NCBI GenBank assembly: GCA_964498125.1
Contig: CAZCGE010000058.1
Location: forward strand, 1-40,362
Direction of reading: 5' to 3'
DNA length: 40,362 nt
Origin: CAMDBL01 sp964498125
GTDB taxonomy: Bacteria > Pseudomonadota > Alphaproteobacteria > Rhizobiales > Hyphomicrobiaceae
Shown here: one piece after another, positions 33,367 to 40,362 of the stretch
Layout of the letters: each line of letters opens with the position of its first letter
Numbering within the stretch: the first letter of the stretch is position 1
Notes under the pieces: model-generated
Told to the model about the DNA's origin: nothing
What the model saw: only the letters and a program-made list of their open reading frames with translations
Database searches by the model: none
Position numbers and translations under genes: made by a program

Positions 33367-33837
33367 TCAATGTTGCGCCATGCCGCGGCTGCCTTGGCCC
33401 AAGGCTGCCGCATGATCGACGGTTTGGCCGGCGGCGCCGGATTCGAGCTGGCGCCGCTCCTCGGACGTCATCGGCCGTTTGCGCCAGGTCTTGTGATCCA
33501 TCATGACATACACGGTTTCGCAGGTGACGATCACGTTTGGCGTGCCCGCCCGGCGCATGTCGAACCGCATGGTGAATGACGTCGTCCCGCGGCGCGTCAC
33601 CCGCACGCTGATCTCGATCACCTCGTCGAACCGCGCCGGCGCCGTCCACTCGGTGAGCTGGCGCACGACCTGGAATTCGAACGTGCCGTCGAAGATACTG
33701 CGCCCGGGGAACGCCGCGCGCAGGTATTCCGAGCAGGCCAGGTCGACGTAATCGCCGTACCGCGCGTTGAAGACCACGTGCTGGGCATCGCACTCGCCAT
33801 AGCGGACACGCAGATAATAGCGGAACGGCTGGGTCAT
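33367..33837 (-). CDS. 4HBT family acyl-CoA thioesterase
   Basis: 156 residues with a hot-dog fold. The N-terminal RVRYGECDAQHVVFNARYGDYVDLA gives the conserved catalytic Asp (CDAQ) and the substrate helix. MRFDMRRAGTPNVIVTCETV forms the central strands. It hydrolyses acyl-CoA thioesters; the acyl group is unknown. Because the ribE gene follows 10 bp later it is probably the first gene of the rib operon here, where ribD often stands in other species. The C-terminus (HAAALGQGSRGMAQH) looks like tail sequence. Confidence 0.85.
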   Translation of the reverse strand: MTQPFRYYLRVRYGECDAQHVVFNARYGDYVDLACSEYLRAAFPGRSIFDGTFEFQVVRQLTEWTAPARFDEVIEISVRVTRRGTTSFTMRFDMRRAGTPNVIVTCETVYVMMDHKTWRKRPMTSEERRQLESGAAGQTVDHAAALGQGSRGMAQH

Positions 33838-33963
33838 GTCTCAGGCGTGGGTGATCAGGGCGACACGTCCGCCACCATGGCGCGCCGGAGGATGAAAAGC
33901 CAGCACGGGATGTGAGGGGCCGGGATGCGCGGGGCCGGCGGCCCATAACCAAAACCCCATGAC

Positions 33964-34782
33964 CTAGGGGCCGTTGGCGCGGATGAAGGCCGCAACGGCT
34001 GCGACGGCCTTGGTCTCGATGCCGAGGAAGCCGTGCTGCGATTTCGCCTCGCAGGGGTCGGACTGTGGCGGGCTGCCGCCTTCGAGGATGACGACCTCGA
34101 CCTTTTTCGATCCCGTCAGCCGTTTTTGCAGCTTCGGCGCATCGGCCGCCGGCGTGATGTCGCAGCCGTCCTTGGCGTGCGACAGGATCAGCGCTGGCAG
34201 CGTCACCTTGCCGAGCGCCATGCTGGCGACGCCGTCGGGGTGACTGCCGGCGATGTTCCAGTTGGGCTTGGAGCGCGTGATGGTCGAGGTCAGCGCCAGA
34301 CCATCGGCCCCACTGCCATTCACCGCGCCGCCCGCCGCCGAGAACGTGCCCATGCTGGTGCCGACCAGCCAGACGGGGACGTTGGCTTGCTTTTTCAGAT
34401 GCGCCACCACGACGGCGATGTCATTGGCTTGATCGCGGCCCATGCGGAAGACGGCGTTCATGCCGCCCTGTTGATCCGAGGGCGCGTCGACCACGGCCAC
34501 CAGCAAGCCGTGTCCCGCAAACTGGTCGCGCATGCGCACCAGGAAATTGCCGGCGCCCCAGCCCATCGATGTTGCGCTCTTCAGCTGCAGCGCGCCATGC
34601 CCGCCCGCGAACAGGATGACGGCTGCCACTGGCGGCTTGTCCGGCTTGATCAGGATGAAGGATTGCGTGGCGCCGCGTGGGGTTTGCAGCCGCACCAGGC
34701 TCGCCTCGGCGGCATCCGCAACCACCGAGCCGGACACCAGCGCCGCCGCGCCCAGAAGCGCGCTTCGGATCGTGCGAAACAT
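33964..34782 (-). CDS. Exported alpha/beta hydrolase-like protein
   Basis: 272 residues. A signal peptide (MFRTIRSALLGAAALVSGSV, cleavage near ADA) precedes an alpha/beta-hydrolase fold. The nucleophile elbow is GTSMG, with VILFAGGHGALQL as an oxyanion-hole candidate and SQHGFLGIET as the catalytic His block. The acid residue may be the Asp in SHAKDGCD. I cannot assign a substrate. The ATG at 34782 is chosen for the signal peptide; an in-frame ATG at 34818 is possible. It lies between the rib operon and sucD, facing away from sucD, in the slot where sucC would usually be. Confidence 0.75.
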   Translation of the reverse strand: MFRTIRSALLGAAALVSGSVVADAAEASLVRLQTPRGATQSFILIKPDKPPVAAVILFAGGHGALQLKSATSMGWGAGNFLVRMRDQFAGHGLLVAVVDAPSDQQGGMNAVFRMGRDQANDIAVVVAHLKKQANVPVWLVGTSMGTFSAAGGAVNGSGADGLALTSTITRSKPNWNIAGSHPDGVASMALGKVTLPALILSHAKDGCDITPAADAPKLQKRLTGSKKVEVVILEGGSPPQSDPCEAKSQHGFLGIETKAVAAVAAFIRANGP

Positions 34783-34973
34783 GGCGGAGCCTGCCTTTCC
34801 AGTCGGATTGCTTGACATTGGCCTCATGCGCCCTGGCCGTAACGTATCGTCCCTCCTGCGCAACAGCAACTTTTGCCGGGCCGCGTGCTCGCGCCCAACC
34901 CGACCTTTTGCGCACTTGATCCGGCCGCCGTTCTGGCCCACAAGCTGGCCCGCAAACCGAACGGGGCACACGC

Positions 34974-35873
<900 letters not shown>

Positions 35874-35903
35874 GCCGGTGCCAGGCGCAGAGCGCCATCG
35901 GGC

Positions 35904-35929
35904 CGGGTCAGACCCTTGGGTCTGACCCG
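35904..35929. repeat. GTCAGACCC palindrome 1 (possible sucD terminator)
   Basis: A perfect 12-bp stem with a TT loop: CGGGTCAGACCC (35904-35915) pairs with GGGTCTGACCCG (35918-35929). It lies 31 bp after the sucD stop and is followed by TTCAAAG rather than a T-run, so intrinsic termination would be weak. It shares its core with a second palindrome at 36074-36099. Confidence 0.85.
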
Positions 35930-35946
35930 TTCAAAGATACGTCTGT

Positions 35947-36070
35947 CACCACTCGCCGCGTCGCAGCCAGGTGCCGCGGATGCAAGTGGCGGGATCTCGT
36001 TTCCACCACCGCACCACTCGCCGCGTCGCAGCCAGGTGTTGCGGACGCAAGTGGCGGGATCTCGTTTCCA
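35947..36070. repeat. Direct repeat pair of 59 bp upstream of sucA
   Basis: Two copies, 35947-36005 and 36012-36070, start with CACCACTCGCCGCG and end with GGGATCTCGTTTCCA, with only about three differences. A 6-bp spacer separates them, giving a 65-bp period. The pair is bracketed by the two GTCAGACCC palindromes, giving a symmetrical block in the 381-bp space between sucD and sucA. No ORF in it looks coding. Confidence 0.8.
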
Positions 36071-36073
36071 TAA

Positions 36074-36099
36074 GGGGTCAGACCCAAGGGTCTGACCCC
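36074..36099. repeat. GTCAGACCC palindrome 2
   Basis: A perfect 12-bp stem with an AA loop: GGGGTCAGACCC (36074-36085) pairs with GGGTCTGACCCC (36088-36099). The core is the same as palindrome 1. It lies 155 bp before the sucA start. A promoter for sucA, if separate from sucD, would have to lie in 36100-36254, where I see no clear -35/-10 boxes. Confidence 0.85.
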
Positions 36100-36254
36100 G
36101 ACCGCACTGACCCCATGCTTACGCCACTACTTTCGCAGGCCTACTATCGCCCGGCGATCTGGTTTAGACAGCATCGACCGAATCAGTGCTGCCATCGCAG
36201 TACCGAGGCGCCGTTGGGTTGTGCGCCACGTCTAGAACAGCAGCAGAGGCATGC

Positions 36255-39221
36255 ATGTCACGCCAAGCCCAGAACGAGGCTTTCCAGATCACGTCTTTCA
36301 TGTCGGGCACCAATGCGGCCTACATCGAGGAGATGCAGTCTCAATACCAGCAGAATCCCGGCTCGGTCACCGACGAGTGGCGGCATTTCTTCGAGAGCCT
36401 GCGGGAAGACCGCGGCACGTCTGGACCCGCGGCGACCGGCGCGTCCTGGGCCACGCCGCTGGAGAGGTTGCAGAGCAATGGCGACCTCATTGCCGCGCTG
36501 ACCGGCGACTACGGCGCCAGCGAGCGCGACATTCGCGGCAAGCTGGAAGCGCGCGCGCAGTCCTCCGGTTTCGAGCTGTCGGGGATCGCCTCGCTCAGGG
36601 CCACGCAGGATTCGATCCGCGCACTGATGCTGATCCGCGCCTATCGCGTCATGGGCCACCTGATCGCCGACCTCGACCCGCTCGAGTTGTCCGACCGCAA
36701 GGTGCACCGCGAACTCAGGCCAGAGACCTGCGGCTTCACCGAGGCCGACCTCGACCGCCCGGTGTTCATCGACAAAGTGCTGGGCCTGGAGACATCGACG
36801 GTGCGCCAGATCATGAAGATCCTGCGCCGCACCTATTGCCGCCATATCGGCGTCGAGTTCACGCACATCACCAGCGCGGTACAGAAATCCTGGATTCAGG
36901 AGCGGATCGAGGGCGAAGAAAAGGACATCCGCTTCACGGTCGAGGGCAAGAAGGCGATCCTCAACAAGCTCATCGAAACCGAGATGTTCGAGAAGTTCGC
37001 CGACGTGAAATACACCGGCACCAAGCGCTTCGGCCTCGACGGCGGCGAGGCCATGGTGCCGGCGCTGGAGCAGATCATCAAGCGTGGCGGCCAGCTCGGC
37101 GTCAAGGAGATCGTCATCGGCATGCCGCATCGCGGCCGCCTCAACGTGCTCGGCAACGTCATGTCGAAGCCCCTGCGCGCCATCTTCAACGAGTTCAAGG
37201 GTGGCTCGTTCAAGCCCGACGACGTCGAGGGCTCGGGCGACGTCAAGTATCACCTCGGCGCCTCCTCCGACCGCGCCTTCGATGGCAACACCGTCCACCT
37301 GTCGCTGACCGCCAATCCGAGCCATCTGGAGATCGTCGACCCGGTGGTGCTCGGCAAGGTGCGTGCCAAGCAGGACCAGCTGGGCTGCAAGCCGGGCGAG
37401 CGGACGCCGGTGCTGCCGCTGCTGATCCACGGCGATGCCGCATTCGCCGGCCAGGGCGTGGTGGCGGAATGCTTCGGCCTTTCCGGCCTCAAGGGCCACC
37501 GCACCGGCGGTTCGATCCATTTCGTCGTCAACAACCAGATCGGCTTTACGACGAACCCGCGCTACTCGCGCTCCTCGCCCTACTGCACCGACGTCGCCAA
37601 GATGATCGAGGCGCCGATCTTCCACGTCAACGGCGACAATCCGGAAGCCGTGGTTCACGTCGCCAAGATCGCCACCGAGTTCCGGCAGCGGTTCCAGAAG
37701 CCGGTCGTGATCGACATGTTCTGCTATCGGCGCTTCGGCCACAACGAGTCGGACGAGCCGGCTTTCACGCAACCGCTGATGTACAAGAAGATCCGCTCGC
37801 ATCCGACCGTGGTCACCCTCTACTCCAAGCGATTGATCGACGACGGCGTGGTCAGCGCCGACGAGGTCGAGGCGATGAAGACCACGCTGCGCGCCAGCCT
37901 CGACGTCGAGCTGCACGCTGCCGACAGCTATCGGCCGAACAAAGCCGACTGGCTCGATGGCCGCTGGGCGGGACTCGGCCTTGCCGATGACGAGGCGCGG
38001 CGCGGCGACACCGGCGTCGAGATTGATCGCCTGAAGGAGGTCGGGCGCCGGATCACAACGATTCCCGTCGACTTCACTGCCCACAAGACCGTGCAGAGGC
38101 TGCTCGAGCGGCGGCGTGACATGGTCGAATCCGGCATCGGCATCGATTGGGCCATGGCCGAGCACCTGGCATTTGCAACGCTGGTCGCCGAGGGCTCGCG
38201 CGTGCGGCTCTCGGGCCAGGACTGCGAGCGCGGCACCTTCTCGCAGCGCCACTCGGTGCTGATCGATCAGGAGAGCGAGCGCCGCTACACGCCGCTCAAG
38301 TACGTTGCGCCCGACCAGGCCGACTTCGAGGTCATCAACTCGATGCTGTCGGAGGAAGCCGTGCTGGGCTTCGAATACGGCTACAGCCTGGCCGAGCCCA
38401 ACACGCTGGTGATGTGGGAGGCGCAGTTCGGTGACTTCGCCAATGGCGCGCAGGTGGTTTTCGACCAGTTCCTGTCGTCGGGCGAGCGCAAATGGCTGCG
38501 CATGTCCGGCCTCGTCTGCCTGCTGCCGCATGGCTATGAAGGTCAGGGGCCGGAGCATTCCTCCGCCCGGCTCGAGCGCTTCCTGCAATTGTCGGCCGAG
38601 GACAACTGGCAGGTCGCCAATTGCACCACGCCCGCCAACTATTTCCACATTCTGCGCCGGCAATTGAAGCGCAAATTCAGGAAGCCGCTGATCCTGATGA
38701 CGCCCAAATCTCTGTTACGGCACAAGCGGGTCGTCTCGCAGCTCGCCGACATGGGGCCGGGATCGACGTTCCACCGGCTGCTGTGGGACGATGCCGACTG
38801 CGCCAATCGTCCAGGCAGCGCCGAGAAAATCGTGCTCGAGACCGACAAGCGGATCCGCCGCGTCGTGCTGTGCTCGGGCAAGGTCTATTACGATCTCGTC
38901 GATGGGCGCGAGGCCGCTGCCTGCAATGACGTCTACATCCTGCGTGTCGAACAGCTCTATCCGTTTCCCGCCCGCGCGCTGATTACCGAACTCGGTCGCT
39001 TTCCCGACGCGGAGGTGGTGTGGTGCCAGGAGGAACCGCGCAACATGGGCGCCTGGAACTTCATCGAGCCCAACATCGAGTGGGTGCTGCAGCACGTCGG
39101 CGGCAAGGCACAGCGCGCCCGCTATGTCGGCCGGGCCGCTGCTGCCTCGACCGCGACTGGCCAGCTCAGCAAGCACACCGCCGAGCAGAAAGCCATCGTC
39201 GCTGAAGCGATCCGCGATTGA
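36255..39221 (+). CDS. sucA: 2-oxoglutarate dehydrogenase E1 component
   Basis: 988 residues. The N-terminal tail has the E2-binding type sequence SGTNAAYIEEMQSQYQQNPG, and EWRHFF follows. The thiamine-diphosphate region includes IGMPHRGRLNVLGNV, GDAAFAGQGVVAECF and the NNQIGFTTNPRYSRS loop; RFGHNESDEPAFTQP and QRHSVLIDQ are also standard. It decarboxylates 2-oxoglutarate and transfers the succinyl group to SucB lipoate. The ATG at 36255 (AGAGG upstream) begins MSRQAQNEAFQ; an in-frame codon at 36186 is considered leader. An AAGGAG directly follows the stop. Confidence 0.95.
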   Translation: MSRQAQNEAFQITSFMSGTNAAYIEEMQSQYQQNPGSVTDEWRHFFESLREDRGTSGPAATGASWATPLERLQSNGDLIAALTGDYGASERDIRGKLEARAQSSGFELSGIASLRATQDSIRALMLIRAYRVMGHLIADLDPLELSDRKVHRELRPETCGFTEADLDRPVFIDKVLGLETSTVRQIMKILRRTYCRHIGVEFTHITSAVQKSWIQERIEGEEKDIRFTVEGKKAILNKLIETEMFEKFADVKYTGTKRFGLDGGEAMVPALEQIIKRGGQLGVKEIVIGMPHRGRLNVLGNVMSKPLRAIFNEFKGGSFKPDDVEGSGDVKYHLGASSDRAFDGNTVHLSLTANPSHLEIVDPVVLGKVRAKQDQLGCKPGERTPVLPLLIHGDAAFAGQGVVAECFGLSGLKGHRTGGSIHFVVNNQIGFTTNPRYSRSSPYCTDVAKMIEAPIFHVNGDNPEAVVHVAKIATEFRQRFQKPVVIDMFCYRRFGHNESDEPAFTQPLMYKKIRSHPTVVTLYSKRLIDDGVVSADEVEAMKTTLRASLDVELHAADSYRPNKADWLDGRWAGLGLADDEARRGDTGVEIDRLKEVGRRITTIPVDFTAHKTVQRLLERRRDMVESGIGIDWAMAEHLAFATLVAEGSRVRLSGQDCERGTFSQRHSVLIDQESERRYTPLKYVAPDQADFEVINSMLSEEAVLGFEYGYSLAEPNTLVMWEAQFGDFANGAQVVFDQFLSSGERKWLRMSGLVCLLPHGYEGQGPEHSSARLERFLQLSAEDNWQVANCTTPANYFHILRRQLKRKFRKPLILMTPKSLLRHKRVVSQLADMGPGSTFHRLLWDDADCANRPGSAEKIVLETDKRIRRVVLCSGKVYYDLVDGREAAACNDVYILRVEQLYPFPARALITELGRFPDAEVVWCQEEPRNMGAWNFIEPNIEWVLQHVGGKAQRARYVGRAAAASTATGQLSKHTAEQKAIVAEAIRD

Positions 39222-39229
39222 AGGAGACC

Positions 39230-39331
39230 ATGGCGGATTTAGAAATGAAAGCTGGCTGGCGCCGCGATGGCCCGGCGAAACCGAAGGCAAGACGCAATGA
39301 CGATCGAGATTACCGTGCCGACCCTGGGTGA
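39230..39331 (+). CDS. Possible 33-residue ORF in the sucA-sucB junction
   Basis: AAGGAG at 39221-39226, immediately after the sucA TGA, is the best ribosome site in the area but points to the ATG at 39230, not to sucB. That frame encodes 33 mostly basic residues beginning MADLEMKAGWRRDG and ends at 39331, overlapping the sucB start in another frame. It may be a translated leader that couples sucB to sucA, or may be chance. No homologue is recognised. Confidence 0.3.
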   Translation: MADLEMKAGWRRDGPAKPKARRNDDRDYRADPG

Positions 39332-40362
39332 ATCCGTGACGGAGGCGACCGTCGGCCAATGGTTCAAGAAGGCCGGCGATGCCGTCAAGGTCGACGAGCC
39401 GCTGGTCGAACTCGAAACCGACAAGGTGACGCTGGAAGTGCCGGCGCCGGCCTCGGGCGTAATCGCAGCGATCGTGGTGAAGGACGGTGACACTGTCGCG
39501 CCGGGGGCGCTGCTTGCCACCATCAACGCCGCGGCCGGTTCTGCCGCCAAGGCATCGACGATCAGGCCGGCTCCGCCGCCGACCGGCGGCGCCGGCTCCG
39601 GGGAAACGAAACCGCGCGCGGTGGCGCCTGATGTCAAGGCGGGCGACGGCGCTTCGCCGGCGGCCCGCAAGATCATGGCCGAGAAGGGCGTCGAGCCCGC
39701 CGCGATCCCGGGTACCGGCAAGGACGGCCGCATCACCAAGGGCGACGCGGCGGCCTTCACGGCGACGCCTCCCCTGGCGGCGGTTCAGGTTCGCGCGCCG
39801 TCGCCCGCCGACGACGCGGTGCGCGAGGAGCGCGTTCGCATGTCGCGGCTCCGCCAGACCATCGCTCGCCGCCTCAAGGAGGCGCAGAACACGGCGGCCA
39901 CGCTGACCACGTTCAACGAGGTCGACATGAGCGCGGTGATGAAGATCAGGGCCGACTACCGCGACCTCTTCGAGAAGAAGCACGGCGTCAAGCTCGGCTT
40001 CATGGGCTTTTTCGTGAAGGCGTGCGTGCAGGGGCTGAAGGAAATTCCCGCCGTCAACGGCGAGATCGACGGCACCGACATCGTCTACAAGAACTACTAC
40101 CACATCGGCATCGCCGTCGGCACCGACAAGGGGCTCTGCGTGCCGGTGGTGCGCGACGCCGACGTGAAGTCGCTTGCCGAAATCGAGAAGGCGATCGCCG
40201 ACCTTGGAAAACGCACCCGTGACGGTGAGTTGAAGCTGGAGGAGATGCAGGGCGGCACCTTCACCATCACCAATGGCGGCATCTACGGCTCGCTCATGTC
40301 GACGCCGATCCTGAATGCACCGCAGTCCGGCATCCTCGGCATGCACAAGATCCAGGAGCGGC
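39297..40362 (+). CDS. sucB: Dihydrolipoyl succinyltransferase E2, 5' part
   Basis: The right edge cuts this gene after 355 codons; the full protein is usually about 400-430. The lipoyl domain (1-75) begins MTIEITVPTLGESVTEATV, with the lipoylated Lys43 in ETDKVTLEV. After a Pro/Ala/Gly linker comes the peripheral-subunit-binding domain (ASPAARKIMAEKGV, GKDGRITKGD). The catalytic domain starts at RVRMSRLRQTIARRLKEAQN, with LTTFNEVDM, HIGIAVGTDKGLCVPVVRDA and TNGGIYGSLMSTPILN. The catalytic His/Asp end lies outside the window. It shares an operon with sucA; GAAGG lies about 9 bp before the ATG. Confidence 0.95.
   Translation, partial: MTIEITVPTLGESVTEATVGQWFKKAGDAVKVDEPLVELETDKVTLEVPAPASGVIAAIVVKDGDTVAPGALLATINAAAGSAAKASTIRPAPPPTGGAGSGETKPRAVAPDVKAGDGASPAARKIMAEKGVEPAAIPGTGKDGRITKGDAAAFTATPPLAAVQVRAPSPADDAVREERVRMSRLRQTIARRLKEAQNTAATLTTFNEVDMSAVMKIRADYRDLFEKKHGVKLGFMGFFVKACVQGLKEIPAVNGEIDGTDIVYKNYYHIGIAVGTDKGLCVPVVRDADVKSLAEIEKAIADLGKRTRDGELKLEEMQGGTFTITNGGIYGSLMSTPILNAPQSGILGMHKIQER

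Noticed and set aside
33838..33963. FMN riboswitch ahead of the riboflavin operon
   Set aside because: I looked for the conserved RFN core and saw none in this stretch or before ribE.
35947..36070. CRISPR-like repeats
   Set aside because: Only two copies with a 6-bp spacer and no cas genes; simple direct repeats.
36258..38663. Minus-strand open frame (801 codons) opposite sucA
   Set aside because: Shadow of sucA, which is complete and unmistakable; no recognisable domain in the antisense frame.
38715..40346. Minus-strand open frame (543 codons) opposite the sucA end and sucB
   Set aside because: It covers two oppositely oriented well-identified genes and has no motif of its own.

Overview
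The window is a 40 kb piece of a high-GC alphaproteobacterial chromosome. The assignment rests on a Ros/MucR-type zinc-finger regulator, a lone DnaA-domain-IV-like protein next to a DUF6456 gene and a SufE gene (a grouping I associate with Hyphomicrobiales/Rhizobiales), PuuD with a C-terminal cytochrome c domain, RibB fused to a degenerate GTP-cyclohydrolase-II domain, and a suc cluster. Order-level placement is tentative. No rRNA, tRNA, phage, IS transposase or CRISPR array was recognised.

Layout. (1) 1-2441: a BrnT-like toxin with an XRE-type partner, then an AMP-forming acyl-CoA synthetase. (2) 3114-7751: a lipoprotein, a stand-alone ferredoxin-reductase-like flavoprotein and, convergent to them, a large DUF2339 membrane protein. 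(3) 7922-14069: a catabolic block with an SCP2-type thiolase and DUF35 pair, a four-carbon acid sugar kinase, a luciferase-family oxidoreductase, a secreted polysaccharide deacetylase and PuuD. (4) 14371-17174: mobile mystery protein A and B (HTH plus Fic), a ketopantoate-reductase-family enzyme and a ParE-type toxin-antitoxin pair. (5) 17302-19991: an S9 oligopeptidase and MsrB, separated by a striking inverted repeat. (6) 20429-23047: MucR, a conserved hypothetical protein, the DnaA-like HTH protein, DUF6456 and SufE. (7) 23250-24482: an enoyl-CoA hydratase-family protein and a MAPEG protein. (8) 24835-29439: a minus-strand operon of two paralogous Cys-rich (putative) lipoproteins, an apparently active S1 protease without signal peptide, an exported S1C-PDZ protease homologue lacking catalytic His and Asp, and a small overlapping ORF. 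(9) 29552-33837: minus-strand thioesterase-ribE-ribB(X)-ribH-nusB-thiL. (10) 33964-40362: an alpha/beta hydrolase, then sucD, sucA and the 5' part of sucB.

How the genes work together. sucD-sucA-sucB encode consecutive TCA-cycle enzymes; sucC is not where it usually lies. The rib genes supply FMN/FAD, cotranscribed with nusB and thiL as in many proteobacteria, but ribD and nrdR are not in front. The thiolase and DUF35 proteins very likely form one complex. The three toxin/Fic modules each show the overlapping gene pairs typical of such systems.

The best candidate for an undescribed system is block 8. It combines two lipoprotein-like paralogues sharing a C-x9-C / C-x4-C cysteine pattern, an intact protease and a pseudo-protease in one tightly packed transcription unit. 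The window also holds several repeat families: two GTGAGT-unit inverted repeats, a tandem pair of nested hairpins, and two GTCAGACCC palindromes flanking a 59-bp direct repeat.
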